In this document: one piece after another, positions 63,736 to 64,000 of the stretch
Layout of the letters: each line of letters opens with the position of its first letter
Numbering within the stretch: position 1 is the first letter of the stretch
Source of the DNA: Paramacrobiotus metropolitanus
Lineage: Eukaryota > Tardigrada > Eutardigrada > Parachela > Macrobiotidae
DNA length: 64,000 nt
Assembly (NCBI RefSeq): GCF_019649055.1
Contig: NW_026570278.1
Span: 620,001 to 684,000 of the forward strand
Reading direction: 5' to 3'
Made by a program: the position numbers and the translations under genes
Notes under the pieces: generated by a model
Told to the model about the DNA's origin: nothing
Databases searched by the model: none
Seen by the model: the letters and a program-made list of their open reading frames with translations, nothing else

Positions 63736-64000
63736 CTAGTAGAGTCGTTGTGGTCGGAAATGCAGTTTCACCAGGGACTTTCCCGTTTGGAACTTGGCGT
63801 CGTCTCCCAGATCGTTGGCAATGGTCAGTTTTATCGTTTCGAAATGTTGGCGTAGTACTGGGACGTAGTGCGGAATGTCGAATCTGGCCTCGACAATTTG
63901 ATTGACTTCTCCTCTAATAGGTACGGAGCGTAAAAACTGCGCTGCAGTATCGCCAATCAAGCTGTAGTCGGCCACATCACTGTAGACAAACAGGCTTTGA
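63736..64000 (-). CDS. Penton-like minor capsid protein, C-terminal part, cut by window edge
   Basis: The open frame runs off the right edge. Visible sequence: SLFVYSDVADYSLIGDTAAQ, then FLRSVPIRG, HYVPVLRQHFETIKLTIAND and TGKSLVKLHFR. The YSD...GD...LR and F-x-T-I-x-L-x-I ... LHFR pattern is typical of the C-terminus of Polinton minor capsid (penton-like) proteins. The stop (TAG) is one base from the next ATG. Confidence 0.7.
   Translation of the reverse strand, partial: QSLFVYSDVADYSLIGDTAAQFLRSVPIRGEVNQIVEARFDIPHYVPVLRQHFETIKLTIANDLGDDAKFQTGKSLVKLHFRPQRLY

Overview
This is a metazoan, probably invertebrate, genomic window dominated by mobile DNA. The signs are spliced genes with short GT-AG introns (about 47 to 240 nt, one near 900 nt), secreted trypsin-inhibitor-like (TIL) cysteine-rich proteins, Ty3/gypsy and LINE retroelements, MITEs, a Ginger-like DNA transposon and a Polinton/Maverick virus-like element. 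I cannot name the species from sequence alone.

Layout. About 0.8-7.7 kb: remnant of a Ginger-like transposon, with a spliced retroviral-type integrase 3' part ending in a GPY/F-like module, then several Ulp1/C48-type cysteine protease domains (two with H-D-Q-C residues, two tandem degenerate copies) and a PHD-like finger. 8.05-11.1 kb: fold-back-like region of 40-odd-bp repeats around a gag-like zinc-finger fragment. 12.05-12.5 kb: first exon of a secreted-protein gene. 12.68-22.10 kb: a nearly intact, young Ty3/gypsy element (480-bp LTRs that look identical, 4-bp target duplication) with an extra third ORF, inserted into one copy of a divergent gene pair that is also present at 29.06-30.78 and, inverted and decayed, at 32.0-32.6 kb. 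22.3-36 kb: mostly non-coding, with MITEs, minisatellites, hairpins and a TIL-domain gene. 36.06-38.17 kb: decayed LINE. About 38.8 kb to the right edge: a Polinton/Maverick. Its right part carries introns-containing protein-primed DNA polymerase B (with stops and frameshifts), a TBP-like protein, an exonuclease-like protein, a tandem PC4-like protein, adenain-type protease, major capsid protein, a small basic virion protein and a penton-like protein cut by the window edge.

The Polinton is split by a 13,278-bp near-perfect palindrome (40,290-53,567) flanked by a 6-bp target duplication. Each about 6.5-kb arm ends in an ADP-ribosylglycohydrolase (ARH3-like) gene: intact in the right arm, broken in the left. 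Its predicted metal-binding aspartates are partly missing.

The most notable combination is the Polinton's apparent transcription kit: a TBP-like gene, a double PC4-like gene, TATA boxes at about 55-80 nt before several ATGs, and arrays of a GGATCACTGA-type inverted repeat between divergent gene pairs. The palindromic ARH element nested inside it is the second strong candidate for something undescribed.
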